A stretch of 64,000 nt of DNA from an uncultured Lachnospiraceae bacterium (GCA_946537305.1 CAMNFR010000006.1:1-64000); one strand, 5' to 3'; positions 7,948 through 17,509 are shown, numbered from the stretch's first letter. The notes: generated from the letters alone by a model not told the origin. Made by a program: numbers and translations.

Positions 7948-9444
7948 ATGATCAGTAAAGCCCTGAAACAAGCACGCGATTTTGAAACGGAATATCTGCC
8001 GTATGCGGAATCGGAACAGCCCCGCTTTCATGTGACCGGAGGAATCGGATGGATCAACGACCCGAACGGTTTTTCTTCTTATAAAGGAGAATATCATCTG
8101 TTCTTCCAGTATTATCCCTACGAGACCAAGTGGGGACCTATGCACTGGGGGCATGTAAAAACAACAGATTTTATCCGCTGGGAAAAATTGCCCGCAGCCA
8201 TGGCTCCGGATCAGCCCTATGACAAGGACGGATGCTTTTCCGGAAGTGCCATAGAGCTTCCCGACGGGAAACAGATGCTGATCTATACCGGCGTTCGCGC
8301 TGTCAGACAGCATGACGGCCGCATGGAAAATGTGCAGACCCAGTGTGTTGCCATCGGCGATGGGCAGGATTATGTAAAGTATGAAGGAAATCCGATACTT
8401 TCCGCGAAGGATCTGCCTGAAGGCGGGGATCCGGTGGATTTTCGGGACCCGAAGGTCTGGAAAGAAGGAGATGTCTACTACCTGGTGGCAGGCAATCGAT
8501 GCTCGGACGGAAGCGGTACCATACTGCTCTATGAGAGCACGGACTGTTTCCACTGGACCTATAACGGGATTCTCTCTGCCTGCCACAATCAGTATGGAAG
8601 GATGTGGGAGTGCCCTGATTTCTTCCCCCTGGACGGGAAGCATGTACTGCTCGTCAGCCCCCAGGAGATGAATGCCATCGGTCTGGAATTCCACCCCGGG
8701 AACGGAACGGTGTGCCTGATCGGTTCCTACAACCGGTCAAAGTTCCATCTGGATCGGGAAAATGTACAGGCAATCGACTATGGTCTGGACTTCTATGCGC
8801 CGCAAACCCTCGAAACGGCGGATGGAAGAAGGATCATGATCGCCTGGATGCAGAACTGGGAGACATCCGGCTGCCGTAATGAACAGCTTCGTTTCATGGG
8901 GCAGATGACAGTACCAAGAGAATTACATGTCAAAAACGGGCGTCTGTACCAGAATCCGGTCCGGGAGCTGGAAGCCTATCGCGGCACAAAGATTTCCTAT
9001 CGCAATGTTCTTGTCTGCGGGGAGACAACACTGGCGGGAATCGGCGGAAGGGTGATGGACCTGACCGTGACCGTCCGCCCCTCCAGCAGAGAGAATATAT
9101 ATCAGAGATTTCGCATGAATGTGGCCAAAGACGGACAGTGGTTTACCTCGATTCGCTACAAACCGTCGGTAGGAACCATTCGCGTGGACCGGACACACAG
9201 CGGTTTCCCCCACGATATCGTCAGCGTGCGTGAATTTCCGGTGAGTCAGAACCGGGAGACCGGGGAACTGAAGCTGAGGATCCTGATGGATCGCTACAGC
9301 ATGGAGCTGTTTGTGAATGACGGCGAATATGCTGCCTCGTTTGTGCTCTACACACCCGAGAGTGCCGATGCCGTGAGTTTTGAGACCAGCGGCGTGGTGA
9401 TGCTGGATGTAGAGAAATACGATCTTGTTTTTGACGAGAAATAG
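7948..9444 (+). CDS. GH32 beta-fructosidase / sucrose-6-phosphate hydrolase
   Basis: The 498-residue enzyme shows the GH32 signature in order: WINDPNG at residues 35-41 with nucleophile Asp38, FRDPKVW near residue 165, and WECPDFF with acid/base Glu near 221; a C-terminal beta-sandwich follows. No signal peptide, so it acts in the cytoplasm on imported sugar. ATG 7948 follows AGGAGG (7934-7939). Because the sugar enters by an ABC transporter rather than a PTS, the substrate is probably an unphosphorylated fructo-oligosaccharide or sucrose, not sucrose-6-phosphate. An ATG at 7944 in another frame stops after four codons and is ignored. Confidence 0.93.
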   Translation: MISKALKQARDFETEYLPYAESEQPRFHVTGGIGWINDPNGFSSYKGEYHLFFQYYPYETKWGPMHWGHVKTTDFIRWEKLPAAMAPDQPYDKDGCFSGSAIELPDGKQMLIYTGVRAVRQHDGRMENVQTQCVAIGDGQDYVKYEGNPILSAKDLPEGGDPVDFRDPKVWKEGDVYYLVAGNRCSDGSGTILLYESTDCFHWTYNGILSACHNQYGRMWECPDFFPLDGKHVLLVSPQEMNAIGLEFHPGNGTVCLIGSYNRSKFHLDRENVQAIDYGLDFYAPQTLETADGRRIMIAWMQNWETSGCRNEQLRFMGQMTVPRELHVKNGRLYQNPVRELEAYRGTKISYRNVLVCGETTLAGIGGRVMDLTVTVRPSSRENIYQRFRMNVAKDGQWFTSIRYKPSVGTIRVDRTHSGFPHDIVSVREFPVSQNRETGELKLRILMDRYSMELFVNDGEYAASFVLYTPESADAVSFETSGVVMLDVEKYDLVFDEK

Positions 9445-9477
9445 AAACTGAAGGTCATAGAACAGTCATTTCCATGG

Positions 9478-9620
9478 CGGCAGGCCACTCCACTTTCTGG
9501 CTGCCGTACATGAAAAAAGGAGGAAGGAGCCCTGGCTCGGGCTGCGGCAGTGTGGAGACCTGTCGTAAGGCGCTGCGCGTCAGCGGGCGCGAGGGCACAT
9601 CCGGCGGAGGCCATGTGTCC
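9478..9620 (+). other. Hairpin-rich leader between GH32 and ATPase genes
   Basis: This gap holds three stems: CGGCAGGCCA/TGGCTGCCG (9478-9487 and 9498-9506, one bulge), CGCTG/CAGCG (9571-9575 and 9581-9585) and GGGCACAT/ATGTGTCC (9593-9600 and 9613-9620, one G-U). The last ends at the GGAG ribosome site of the ATPase, so it could tune its translation. No protein is supported here. Confidence 0.4.
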
Positions 9621-9634
9621 GGAGCTATGAATTT

Positions 9635-10813
9635 ATGGCAACTGTACAGCTTCGAAATATCATGAAAGTATACCCTTTTGTCAGCGGCGAACAGAAAAAA
9701 GGAAAGAAGAAAAAGACAGATGAGCCGGAGAAGAAGAGCAATCTTCAGATCACCGACGAGGGTGTGGTAGCCGTTCAGGCCTTTGATCTGGACATCGCCG
9801 ATAAAGAGTTTATCGTGCTGGTCGGCCCCTCCGGCTGCGGAAAATCCACCACGCTGCGTATGGTAGCTGGCCTGGAGGAGATCTCCGGCGGTGAACTGTA
9901 TATCGACGGGCAGCTCATGAACGATAAGGCTCCCAAGGACCGCGATATCGCCATGGTATTCCAGAACTACGCTCTGTATCCCCATATGTCCGTGTATGAC
10001 AACATGGCGTTCTCCCTGAAGCTCCGCAAGGTGCCGAAGGATGAGATCGATGTAAAGGTCCGCGAGGCGGCGGCAATCCTGGATATCACCCAGTACCTGG
10101 AGCGCAAGCCGAAGGCTCTGTCCGGCGGTCAGCGTCAGCGTGTCGCCATCGGCCGTGCCATCGTCCGCAACCCGAAGGTCATGCTGATGGATGAGCCTCT
10201 GTCCAATCTGGATGCCAAGCTGCGTAATGAGATGCGTGCGGAGATCCTGAAGCTTCGTCAGAGAATCGACACCACCTTCATGTACGTGACCCACGATCAG
10301 ACGGAGGCCATGACTCTGGGTGACCGCATCGTCATCATGAAGGACGGTTACATCCAGCAGATCGGAACGCCTCAGGAGGTGTTCAATCATCCGGCCAATC
10401 TGTTCGTGGCAGGCTTCATCGGAATGCCTGTTATGAACTTCTTTGATGCTGAGCTGAAGAAGGATGGAAATAAGTACTTCGTGGAGGTCGGCGGATATCG
10501 CGTCGAGCTGGCTCCCGAAAAGGAGAAGAGACTGCTGGCGAACAATGTGTCCTCTCAGCCGATCACTCTGGGCGTTCGTCCCGAGCACACCGACGTGGGC
10601 GACAGCGGTGTTTCCGCGAAGGTGGATGTGGCGGAAATGATGGGCTCCTCGGTTCATCTGCATGTAAATGCGAACGGCAAGGATGTCATCATCATCGTTC
10701 CCACGATCGATATGGAGAGCAACTACAAGTTCGGCGATACGGTTCACTTCAGTTTCAGCGGCAAGGTGGCCCATGTATTCTCCAAGGAGACCAGCAAGAA
10801 CCTGGAGTATTAA
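9635..10813 (+). CDS. Sugar ABC transporter ATP-binding protein (MsmK/UgpC type)
   Basis: The 392-residue ATPase has Walker A GPSGCGKST (64-72), signature LSGGQRQR, Walker B VMLMDEP and the C-terminal OB-like domain of the MalK/MsmK/UgpC class. These subunits energise carbohydrate ABC importers and are often shared between several transporters. Compared with MsmK, an insert of about 25 residues (18-44), very rich in lysine, sits before the P-loop. It is the last gene of the locus and is followed by a textbook terminator. It probably powers the LplB/LplC-type permeases encoded at 4137-6007. Confidence 0.93.
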   Translation: MATVQLRNIMKVYPFVSGEQKKGKKKKTDEPEKKSNLQITDEGVVAVQAFDLDIADKEFIVLVGPSGCGKSTTLRMVAGLEEISGGELYIDGQLMNDKAPKDRDIAMVFQNYALYPHMSVYDNMAFSLKLRKVPKDEIDVKVREAAAILDITQYLERKPKALSGGQRQRVAIGRAIVRNPKVMLMDEPLSNLDAKLRNEMRAEILKLRQRIDTTFMYVTHDQTEAMTLGDRIVIMKDGYIQQIGTPQEVFNHPANLFVAGFIGMPVMNFFDAELKKDGNKYFVEVGGYRVELAPEKEKRLLANNVSSQPITLGVRPEHTDVGDSGVSAKVDVAEMMGSSVHLHVNANGKDVIIIVPTIDMESNYKFGDTVHFSFSGKVAHVFSKETSKNLEY

Positions 10814-10883
10814 TTTGTCAGACCATTCTGAACGGGTGTGATATTTTTCCCCTGAGGATTTCCTCCCTCTTGGGTGCTGTTGT

Positions 10884-10910
10884 AGGCGGCTTCTTCGGAA
10901 GCCGCCTTTT
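10884..10910 (+). terminator. Rho-independent terminator with TTCG loop
   Basis: AGGCGGCTTC, TTCG loop, GAAGCCGCCT and a T-run close the sugar operon. Confidence 0.93.
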
Positions 10911-10958
10911 CATAACCGAAATTAGCAGAAAATAATTTTTTGACATACAAAAATATTG

Positions 10959-10987
10959 TTGACATGGCGCGGGGATCATACTATAAT
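10959..10987 (+). promoter_or_regulatory. Consensus promoter of the ygeX cluster
   Basis: TTGACA (10959-10964), exactly 17 bases, TATAAT (10982-10987): a perfect sigma-A match. A second TTGACAT lies 19 bases upstream (10940-10946), so the two form a direct repeat that could bind a regulator. Confidence 0.85.
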
Positions 10988-11039
10988 CGGGTTAAGAGCG
11001 GAAGGAAATCCGGCAGTACCGAAATGGAGGAAAGCAATC

Positions 11040-12230
11040 ATGGAATTGAAGTATTGTATGAATCATCTGCCGAAGACAGAGGATAAGAATCTGCCGATCA
11101 TGTCGGTGGAAGAGGTACAGAAGGCGAGAGCGTTTCACAGCAGCTTCCCGCAGTACAGTGTGACGCCGCTGGCGGACCTGAAACAGCAGGCGGAGAACCT
11201 GGGGCTGGGCGCGGTCCGCGTCAAGGACGAATCCTACCGGTTTGGGCTGAACGCCTTCAAGGTGCTGGGCGGCTCCTACGCCATGGCCCGCTATATCGCG
11301 CAGGAGACCGGCAGGGATGTCTCCGAACTTCCCTATAACGTGCTGACCGGCGAGAAGCTGAGACAGGAATTCGGGCAGGCCACCTTCTTCTCGGCGACGG
11401 ACGGAAACCACGGCCGCGGCGTGGCCTGGGCGGCGAAGCGCCTGGGACAGAAGGCGGTGATCCGCATGCCGAAGGGTACAACGCAGCAGCGTCTGGAGAA
11501 CATCAAGGCGGAGGGCGCCGAGGTCACCATCGAGGAGATGAACTACGATGAGTGCGTGCGCCTGGCGGCCGGCGAGGCGGAGCGCACCCCTCACGGCGTC
11601 ATCGTACAGGACACCGCCTGGGAGGGCTACGAGGATATCCCCGCCTGGATCATGCAGGGCTACGGGACCATGGCGGACGAGGCCAATGAGCAGTTCGCGG
11701 AGCGCCCCACCCATGTGTTCGTACAGGCCGGCGTCGGGTCTCTTGCTGGAGCGGTGACCGGGTATTTCGTCAACCGGTATCCGGAGAATCCGCCGAAGAT
11801 CGTGGTGGTGGAGGCGTCCGCTTCCGACTGCCTGTACCGAGGCGCGGTGGCGGGGGACGGTGCTCCCCGCATCGTGGAGGGGGATATGGTCACCATCATG
11901 GCGGGTCTTTGCTGCGGCGAGCCCAATATCACCTCCTGGGATATCCTGAAGAACCACGTGACCTGCTTTATTTCCGCAGAGGATTCCGTGGCCAGACGCG
12001 GTATGCGCATGCTGGGAAATCCCATCAAGGGGGATGTGCAGGTGGTCTCCGGCGAATCCGGTGCGGCCTCCTTTGGGGCACTTGCGACCATTCTGCTGCA
12101 GGACGAATACAAAGAACTCCGGGAACAGCTGGGACTGAACGCGGATTCCAGGGTGCTGTGCTTCTCTACAGAAGGAGATACAGACCCCGGACGCTATCGT
12201 CGCATTGTCTGGGAAGGAGAGGACGAGTAA
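11040..12230 (+). CDS. dpaL (ygeX): Diaminopropionate ammonia-lyase
   Basis: The PLP enzyme splits 2,3-diaminopropionate into pyruvate and two ammonia. The 396-residue product starts at ATG 11040 behind TGGAGG; a longer frame from 10956 overlaps the promoter and is rejected. SYRFGLNAFKVLGG carries the PLP lysine (Lys74), and SATDGNHGRGVAW is the cofactor-phosphate/active-site loop of the fold-type II family. Length matches E. coli YgeX (about 398). It heads a run of ygeX-ygeZ-ygeY-ygeW-yqeA homologues, the set linked to anaerobic purine/urate catabolism, in which diaminopropionate is a proposed late intermediate. A stem-loop (12239-12263) without U-tract follows. Confidence 0.93.
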   Translation: MELKYCMNHLPKTEDKNLPIMSVEEVQKARAFHSSFPQYSVTPLADLKQQAENLGLGAVRVKDESYRFGLNAFKVLGGSYAMARYIAQETGRDVSELPYNVLTGEKLRQEFGQATFFSATDGNHGRGVAWAAKRLGQKAVIRMPKGTTQQRLENIKAEGAEVTIEEMNYDECVRLAAGEAERTPHGVIVQDTAWEGYEDIPAWIMQGYGTMADEANEQFAERPTHVFVQAGVGSLAGAVTGYFVNRYPENPPKIVVVEASASDCLYRGAVAGDGAPRIVEGDMVTIMAGLCCGEPNITSWDILKNHVTCFISAEDSVARRGMRMLGNPIKGDVQVVSGESGAASFGALATILLQDEYKELREQLGLNADSRVLCFSTEGDTDPGRYRRIVWEGEDE

Positions 12231-12238
12231 AACTACCG

Positions 12239-12263
12239 GGACAGGGCTAGCAGGCTCCTGTCC
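12239..12263 (+). other. Stem-loop between ygeX and ygeZ
   Basis: GGACAGG (12239-12245) pairs with CCTGTCC (12257-12263); no T-run follows. It may adjust relative expression inside the operon. Confidence 0.4.
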
Positions 12264-12315
12264 TGTTCCTGTTTAGAAATGCAGGAAATAAAGTATTTTC
12301 AGGGAGAATAAGAAA

Positions 12316-13710
12316 ATGGGATTGCTGATTAAGAATGGCATGATCGCGACGGATTCCGCGGTGTTTCCGGGCGATATCTTAATTGAAGGAGAGAAGATCG
12401 CCGCCGTGGGGGTGGATCTTTCGGCGCCGGACGCGCAGGTGATCGACGCCGCCGGCAAGTACGTGCTTCCCGGCGCGGTGGATGTCCACACCCATATGGA
12501 TCTGGACGTGGGCTTCGCCCGTGCCATCGATGATTTTTATGACGGCACTGTGGCAGCAGCCTGCGGTGGCACCACCACCATCGTGGACCACATGGCCTTC
12601 GGCCCGAAGGACTGCAGCCTGTGGCATCAGGTGCGCGAATATCACCGCCTGGCAGACGGCAATGCGGTCGTGGATTACGGATTTCACGGGGTATTCCAGC
12701 ATGTAAACGAGGTCACGCTGGAGGAGATGAAGGAGATCGCTCAAAAGGAAGGCATCACCAGTTTTAAGGTATATATGACCTATGATTACATGCTGCAGGA
12801 TGACGAGCTCTTCCGTGTGCTGCGGGCTGCAAAGGAAGCCGGGATCGTGATCGCCGTGCACTGCGAAAATCACGGCGTGATACAGCAGCTGCGGAAGGAA
12901 TATGTGGAGGCCGGCTGCACGCAGGCAAAGTATCATCCCTTAAGCCGGCCGGCCCGGTGCGAAGCGGAGGCTGTGAACCGCATGATCCATCTGGCCGCCA
13001 TGGCCGGGGACGCGCCGCTCTACATTGTGCATCTTTCCAGCAAGGAAGGCCTGCACGAGGTGCTGAAGGCGCGGGCGGAGCACCAGAAAAACCTGGGCGT
13101 GGAGACCTGCACGCAGTACCTTACCCTCACAGACGAGATGTATGAGGACCCGCAGGAGGGCTTGAAGGCCATCATGTCCCCGCCGCTGCGAAAGGATGCT
13201 GACCGCGAGGAACTGTGGCAGGCCCTGGCGGACGGACAGTTGGATGTGGTGGGCACCGATCACTGCCCCTTCCATTATAAAAAAGGAAAGGCAGAGAAGC
13301 AGTACGGCGCGGAAAACTTTACCAAGTGCCCCAACGGCGCGCCGGGCGTTCAGGAACGGCTGATGGTCATGTTTTCCGAGGGCTTTATGAAGGGCCGCCT
13401 GACCCTGCCGCAGGTCGTAAAGTACTGCTGCACGAATCCCTGCCGCCTGTACGGCCTCTACCCCCAGAAGGGAACCCTGCAGCCTGGTGCGGATGCAGAT
13501 ATCGTATTGATCGATCCGAATATCACGCACACCTTCACGGCGGCGGACATCCGCGGCGCCTCCGATTACACCTGTTACGAGGGCATGTCCCTGACCGGAG
13601 ACATCGACCGTGTATTCCTGCGGGGAAGAGAGATCGTGAAGGACCACACCTTCCTGGGAAAACGCGGAGACGGCAGGTACCTGCATCGTGGAAAGAGCAT
13701 TCTTGCATAA
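12316..13710 (+). CDS. ygeZ (hyuA): Dihydropyrimidinase/hydantoinase-family amidohydrolase (YgeZ-like)
   Basis: The 464-residue cyclic-amide hydrolase belongs to the metal-dependent amidohydrolase superfamily. GAVDVHTHMD provides the first metal histidines, SFKVYMTYDYM the lysine that is normally carbamylated, and VGTDHCPF the late aspartate. Such enzymes open hydantoin or dihydropyrimidine rings. AGGGAGAATAAG precedes ATG 12316. It lies between ygeX and ygeY with small gaps on the same strand, so it probably opens a ring intermediate of the purine route; the exact substrate is not readable here. Confidence 0.9.
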   Translation: MGLLIKNGMIATDSAVFPGDILIEGEKIAAVGVDLSAPDAQVIDAAGKYVLPGAVDVHTHMDLDVGFARAIDDFYDGTVAAACGGTTTIVDHMAFGPKDCSLWHQVREYHRLADGNAVVDYGFHGVFQHVNEVTLEEMKEIAQKEGITSFKVYMTYDYMLQDDELFRVLRAAKEAGIVIAVHCENHGVIQQLRKEYVEAGCTQAKYHPLSRPARCEAEAVNRMIHLAAMAGDAPLYIVHLSSKEGLHEVLKARAEHQKNLGVETCTQYLTLTDEMYEDPQEGLKAIMSPPLRKDADREELWQALADGQLDVVGTDHCPFHYKKGKAEKQYGAENFTKCPNGAPGVQERLMVMFSEGFMKGRLTLPQVVKYCCTNPCRLYGLYPQKGTLQPGADADIVLIDPNITHTFTAADIRGASDYTCYEGMSLTGDIDRVFLRGREIVKDHTFLGKRGDGRYLHRGKSILA

Positions 13711-13721
13711 AAATATTTTTG

Positions 13722-13777
13722 AGAATCTAAAATTAATTGCAGATTCTACTTGACATCTAAAAATTATTTGATATAAT
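13722..13777 (+). promoter_or_regulatory. Internal promoter with inverted repeat before ygeY
   Basis: TTGACA (13750-13755), 16 bases, TATAAT (13772-13777). Immediately upstream is AGAATCT-N12-AGATTCT (13722-13728 and 13741-13747), a candidate operator. The second half of the cluster may therefore be separately controlled. Confidence 0.75.
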
Positions 13778-13839
13778 ACAAATAGATTTAGAAACAACCT
13801 TTTCTCAGCAATCAACATATAATGGCAGGAGGTCCTATC

Positions 13840-15198
13840 ATGAACTTTGAAGCAATCAAGCAGGCAGCCAAAAAATACGAACCGGATATGGTCAAATTCC
13901 TGCGGGATATGATCGCCATCCCCAGCGAAAGCTGCGAGGAAGAGGGCGTCATCCGCCGCATCGCAGAGGAAATGGAAAAGGTCGGTTTTGATGAAGTCAT
14001 CATTGATCCTGAGGGCAACTGCCTTGGATACATGGGAACCGGCTCCCGCATTTTCGCCTTCGATGGTCATATCGATACCGTAGGCATCGGCAACATCGAA
14101 AACTGGAAGTTCGATCCCTATGAAGGCTACGAGACCGAGACCGAAATCGGCGGCCGCGGCGGCTCCGATCAGGAAGGCGGCATTGCTTCCGCTGTATACG
14201 GCGCCCGCATCATGAAGGATCTTGGCCTGATTCCCGAGGATGTAAAGATCCTGGTGACCGCCACCGTACAGGAAGAAGACTGCGACGGCCTTTGCTGGCA
14301 GTACATCCACAAGGAAGACGGCGTGACGCCTGAATTCGTGGTTTCCACCGAGCCCACCGACGGCGGCATCTACCGCGGACATCGCGGCCGCATGGAGATC
14401 CGCGTGGACATGCACGGGGTTTCCTGCCACGGTTCTGCACCGGAGCGCGGTGACAACGCCATCATCAAGATGGCAGAAGTCATCCAGAACGTGCGCGATC
14501 TGAACGAAAATGACGACGCGGACGACAAGGAGATCAAGGGCCTTGTGAAGATGCTGAACCCGAAGTACAATCCGGACAGCTACGAGGATGCCCGTTTCCT
14601 GGGCCGCGGTACCATCACCGTTTCCCAGATCTACTTCACCTCCCCCAGCCGCTGCGCGGTAGCAGATTCCTGCTCCGTATCTCTGGACCGCCGCATGACT
14701 GCGGGCGAGACCTTTGAGTCTTGCCTGGAGGAGATCCGCAACCTGCCGGCCTGCAAGAAGTACGCGAAGGACGTGACCGTCTCCATGTACATGTACGACC
14801 GTCCCGCCTGGACCGGTCTGAAGTATGAGACCGAGTGCTACTTCCCGACCTGGATCAACAAAGAGGATGCCCCTCACGTACAGGCGCTGGCAGAGGCCCA
14901 CAAGGCTATGTTCGGCGAGAAGCGTATCGGCACTCCGGCTTCCATGGAGAAGAGAGAGGGCCGTCCGCTGATCGACAAGTGGACCTTCTCCACCAATGGC
15001 GTAGCCATCCAGGGCCGCTTCGGAATCCCCTGCGTAGGCTTCGGCCCCGGCGCAGAATCCCAGGCACATGCCCCGAACGAAATCACCTACAAGCAGGATC
15101 TGGTGACCTGCGCAGCCATGTACGCAGCCATGCCCATGCTGTACAAAGGCACCGGAAAAGAAGAGGTGACCCAGTTCAGAGCACCTGGAACAAAGTAA
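13840..15198 (+). CDS. ygeY: YgeY-family M20 metallohydrolase
   Basis: The start ATG 13840 follows GGCAGGAGG; an ATG at 13822 lies on that ribosome site. The 452-residue product is an M20/ArgE-type zinc hydrolase: FDGHIDTVG (metal His and Asp), [14 protein letters not shown], and [12 protein letters not shown] with the catalytic and metal glutamates. YgeY is often named selenium metabolism-linked because of gene neighbourhoods, but no in-frame UGA or selenium gene is visible here. It probably hydrolyses an acyl or carbamoyl amino acid made by the ring-opening step. Codon bias is strong, suggesting high induced expression. Confidence 0.92.
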   Translation: MNFEAIKQAAKKYEPDMVKFLRDMIAIPSESCEEEGVIRRIAEEMEKVGFDEVIIDPEGNCLGYMGTGSRIFAFDGHIDTVGIGNIENWKFDPYEGYETETEIGGRGGSDQEGGIASAVYGARIMKDLGLIPEDVKILVTATVQEEDCDGLCWQYIHKEDGVTPEFVVSTEPTDGGIYRGHRGRMEIRVDMHGVSCHGSAPERGDNAIIKMAEVIQNVRDLNENDDADDKEIKGLVKMLNPKYNPDSYEDARFLGRGTITVSQIYFTSPSRCAVADSCSVSLDRRMTAGETFESCLEEIRNLPACKKYAKDVTVSMYMYDRPAWTGLKYETECYFPTWINKEDAPHVQALAEAHKAMFGEKRIGTPASMEKREGRPLIDKWTFSTNGVAIQGRFGIPCVGFGPGAESQAHAPNEITYKQDLVTCAAMYAAMPMLYKGTGKEEVTQFRAPGTK

Positions 15199-15249
15199 TT
15201 TACGAGTGAGGAACTAGGAAATTATACCTGAATAAAAAGGAGAAATGAT

Positions 15250-16440
15250 ATGTCCAAGACAAAGGAATTTGCCGAGAAGCTTTCCAAATTAAACATCGAG
15301 AACATGTACGAGAACGATTTCTACTGGACCTGGGATAAGACGGACGACGAACTGGCGGCCATCTTTACCGTAGCGGATGCTCTGCGGGACCTGCGGGAGC
15401 AGAATAAATCCACGAAGATCTTTGATTCCGGACTGGGTATCTCCATCTTCCGTGATAATTCCACCCGTACCCGTTTCTCCTTTGCCAGCGCCTGCAATCT
15501 GCTGGGCCTGGAAGTGCAGGATCTGGACGAAAAGAAGTCCCAGATCGCGCACGGAGAGACCGTGCGTGAGACTGCGAACATGGTCAGCTTTATGGCAGAC
15601 GTAATCGGTATCCGCGACGATATGTTTATCGGCGAGGGCCACAAATATCAGAAGACCTTTATGGATGCCGTGACCGAAGGTCATGAGGACGGTGTGCTGG
15701 AGCAGAAGCCTACGCTGGTGAATCTGCAGTGCGACGTGGATCACCCTACACAGTCGATGGCCGATCTGGCACACGTGATCCATTACTTCGGCGGCGTGGA
15801 GAACCTGAAGGGCAAGAAGGTCGCCATGACCTGGGCCTATTCTCCCAGCTACGGCAAGCCCCTGTCCGTGCCGCAGGGCATCATCGGTCTGTTCACCCGT
15901 TTCGGCATGGATGTGGTCCTGGCCCATCCGGAAGGTTATGATGTAATGGGCGAGGTAGAAGAGATCGCAGCAGCCAATGCCGAAAAGAGCGGCGGTTCCT
16001 ACAAGAAGGTCAACAGCATGGAAGAAGCCTTCAAGGATGCCGATATCGTTTATCCCAAGAGCTGGGCACCTTACGCTGCCATGGAAAAGAGAACGCAGCT
16101 GTACCAGGCCGGCGACCAGGCTGGTATCGATGCACTGGAAAAAGAGCTGCTGGCCAATAACGCAAAGTTCAAGGATTGGACCTGCACCGAAGAGCTGATG
16201 AGCACCACCAAGGACGGCAAGGCCCTGTACATGCACTGCCTGCCCGCCGATATCACCGGTCTGTCCTGCGAAGCCGGCGAAGTAGAGAACTCCGTATTCA
16301 ACCGCTATATCGACCCGCTGTACAAGGAAGCTTCCTACAAGCCGTATATAATTGCTGCCATGATCTTCCTGGCCAAGGTCAAGGATCCGGTGGCTGCACT
16401 GAAAGCCCTGGACGACGCCGAGCCCCGCAAGAAGTTCTAA
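15250..16440 (+). CDS. ygeW: YgeW-type carbamoyltransferase paralogue
   Basis: The 396-residue protein is an ornithine/aspartate transcarbamoylase homologue of the knotted YgeW class. Visible motifs are STRTRFSFASACNLLG (carbamoyl-phosphate loop), HPTQSMADL and YMHCLPAD. YgeW is thought to run in the phosphorolytic direction, releasing carbamoyl phosphate from a carbamoylated diaminopropionate-type compound; that substrate remains to my knowledge inferred. The next gene, carbamate kinase, would convert carbamoyl phosphate to ATP, and ygeX would use the freed diaminopropionate. ATG 15250 follows AAAAGGAGAA. Confidence 0.92.
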   Translation: MSKTKEFAEKLSKLNIENMYENDFYWTWDKTDDELAAIFTVADALRDLREQNKSTKIFDSGLGISIFRDNSTRTRFSFASACNLLGLEVQDLDEKKSQIAHGETVRETANMVSFMADVIGIRDDMFIGEGHKYQKTFMDAVTEGHEDGVLEQKPTLVNLQCDVDHPTQSMADLAHVIHYFGGVENLKGKKVAMTWAYSPSYGKPLSVPQGIIGLFTRFGMDVVLAHPEGYDVMGEVEEIAAANAEKSGGSYKKVNSMEEAFKDADIVYPKSWAPYAAMEKRTQLYQAGDQAGIDALEKELLANNAKFKDWTCTEELMSTTKDGKALYMHCLPADITGLSCEAGEVENSVFNRYIDPLYKEASYKPYIIAAMIFLAKVKDPVAALKALDDAEPRKKF

Positions 16441-16514
16441 CAATAAGGTAACGACCGTTCAGGCATAAGATACTGTTTGTCTGGAGGTCTTACTGAGATT
16501 GTGAGTGTGATATT

Positions 16515-17459
16515 ATGAAACAGAAGAAAATCGTAGTGGCCCTGGGCGGCAACGCCCTGGGCAAGAATCTGCCGGAGCAGATGGTGGCCGTGAAGTTCAC
16601 GGCCAAGGCCATCGCAGATCTGATCGAAGAAGGCCATGAAGTCGTAATCTCTCACGGGAACGGCCCCCAGGTAGGCATGATCCAGGAGGCAATGACCCAG
16701 CTGACCAGATCCAACCCGGAAAAATATATTCCCTGTCCGCTCTCGGTCTGCACGGCCATGAGCCAGGGATATATCGGCTATGACCTGCAGAACCTGCTGC
16801 GGGAGGAGCTTCTTGACAGAGGCATTCAGCAGGATGTGACCACCTGCCTGACGCAGGTAGAAGTGGATCCGAACGATCCGGCTTTTGCAAATCCTACCAA
16901 GCCCATCGGCGCCTTCCTGACCAAGGAAGAGGCAGACAAGCTGGTGGCGGAGCGTGGCTACGATGTCGTCGAGGATGCCGGAAGAGGCTACCGCCGTGTA
17001 GTGGCAAGCCCGAAGCCGGTCTCTATCGTAGAAATCTCGACCATCCGTGCGCTGGTAGATACCGGCCATGTGGTAGTGGCTGCCGGCGGCGGCGGAATCC
17101 CGGTCTTCAAGACCGAGGGACATCACCTGAAAGGTGCCGCAGCCGTGGTCGACAAAGACTTTGCTTCCGAACTGCTGGCAGAGCAGTTGGACGCAGATCT
17201 GCTGATCATCCTCACGGCGGTGGAGAAGGTAGCTATAAACTTCAATAAGCCGGACCAGAAGTGGCTCTCCGAACTTACGCCGGCAGAGGCACGGAAGTAC
17301 ATGGAAGAAGGCCAGTTCGCCAAAGGCTCCATGCTGCCCAAGGTAGAGGCTGCAGTAAAGTTCGCGGAATCCAAACCTGGAAGAACAGCACTCATCACGC
17401 TGCTCGAAAAAGCCCGGGACGGCATCCACGGCAAAACAGGAACGACCATTCATCAGTAA
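16515..17459 (+). CDS. yqeA (arcC-like): Carbamate kinase
   Basis: The 314-residue amino-acid-kinase-fold enzyme starts KKIVVALGGNALGKNLPEQ. It contains SHGNGPQVG and VAAGGGGIPV, typical of ArcC/YqeA. It transfers phosphate from carbamoyl phosphate to ADP, the substrate-level ATP step of fermentative arginine or purine breakdown. Its position after ygeW indicates the source of carbamoyl phosphate. There is no strong AGGAGG before ATG 16515 (GTGAGTGTGATATT), so translation may be modest. A clear terminator follows at 17510-17548. Confidence 0.93.
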   Translation: MKQKKIVVALGGNALGKNLPEQMVAVKFTAKAIADLIEEGHEVVISHGNGPQVGMIQEAMTQLTRSNPEKYIPCPLSVCTAMSQGYIGYDLQNLLREELLDRGIQQDVTTCLTQVEVDPNDPAFANPTKPIGAFLTKEEADKLVAERGYDVVEDAGRGYRRVVASPKPVSIVEISTIRALVDTGHVVVAAGGGGIPVFKTEGHHLKGAAAVVDKDFASELLAEQLDADLLIILTAVEKVAINFNKPDQKWLSELTPAEARKYMEEGQFAKGSMLPKVEAAVKFAESKPGRTALITLLEKARDGIHGKTGTTIHQ

Positions 17460-17509
17460 TGTGTCATGCGCTATTGATGCGTCATGTGTCAATGATACGA
17501 AATACAAAA

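Noticed and set aside
13840..15198. A selenoprotein or selenium locus around ygeY
   Set aside because: No in-frame UGA, SECIS-like hairpin or selenium gene is visible; the label comes only from the family name.
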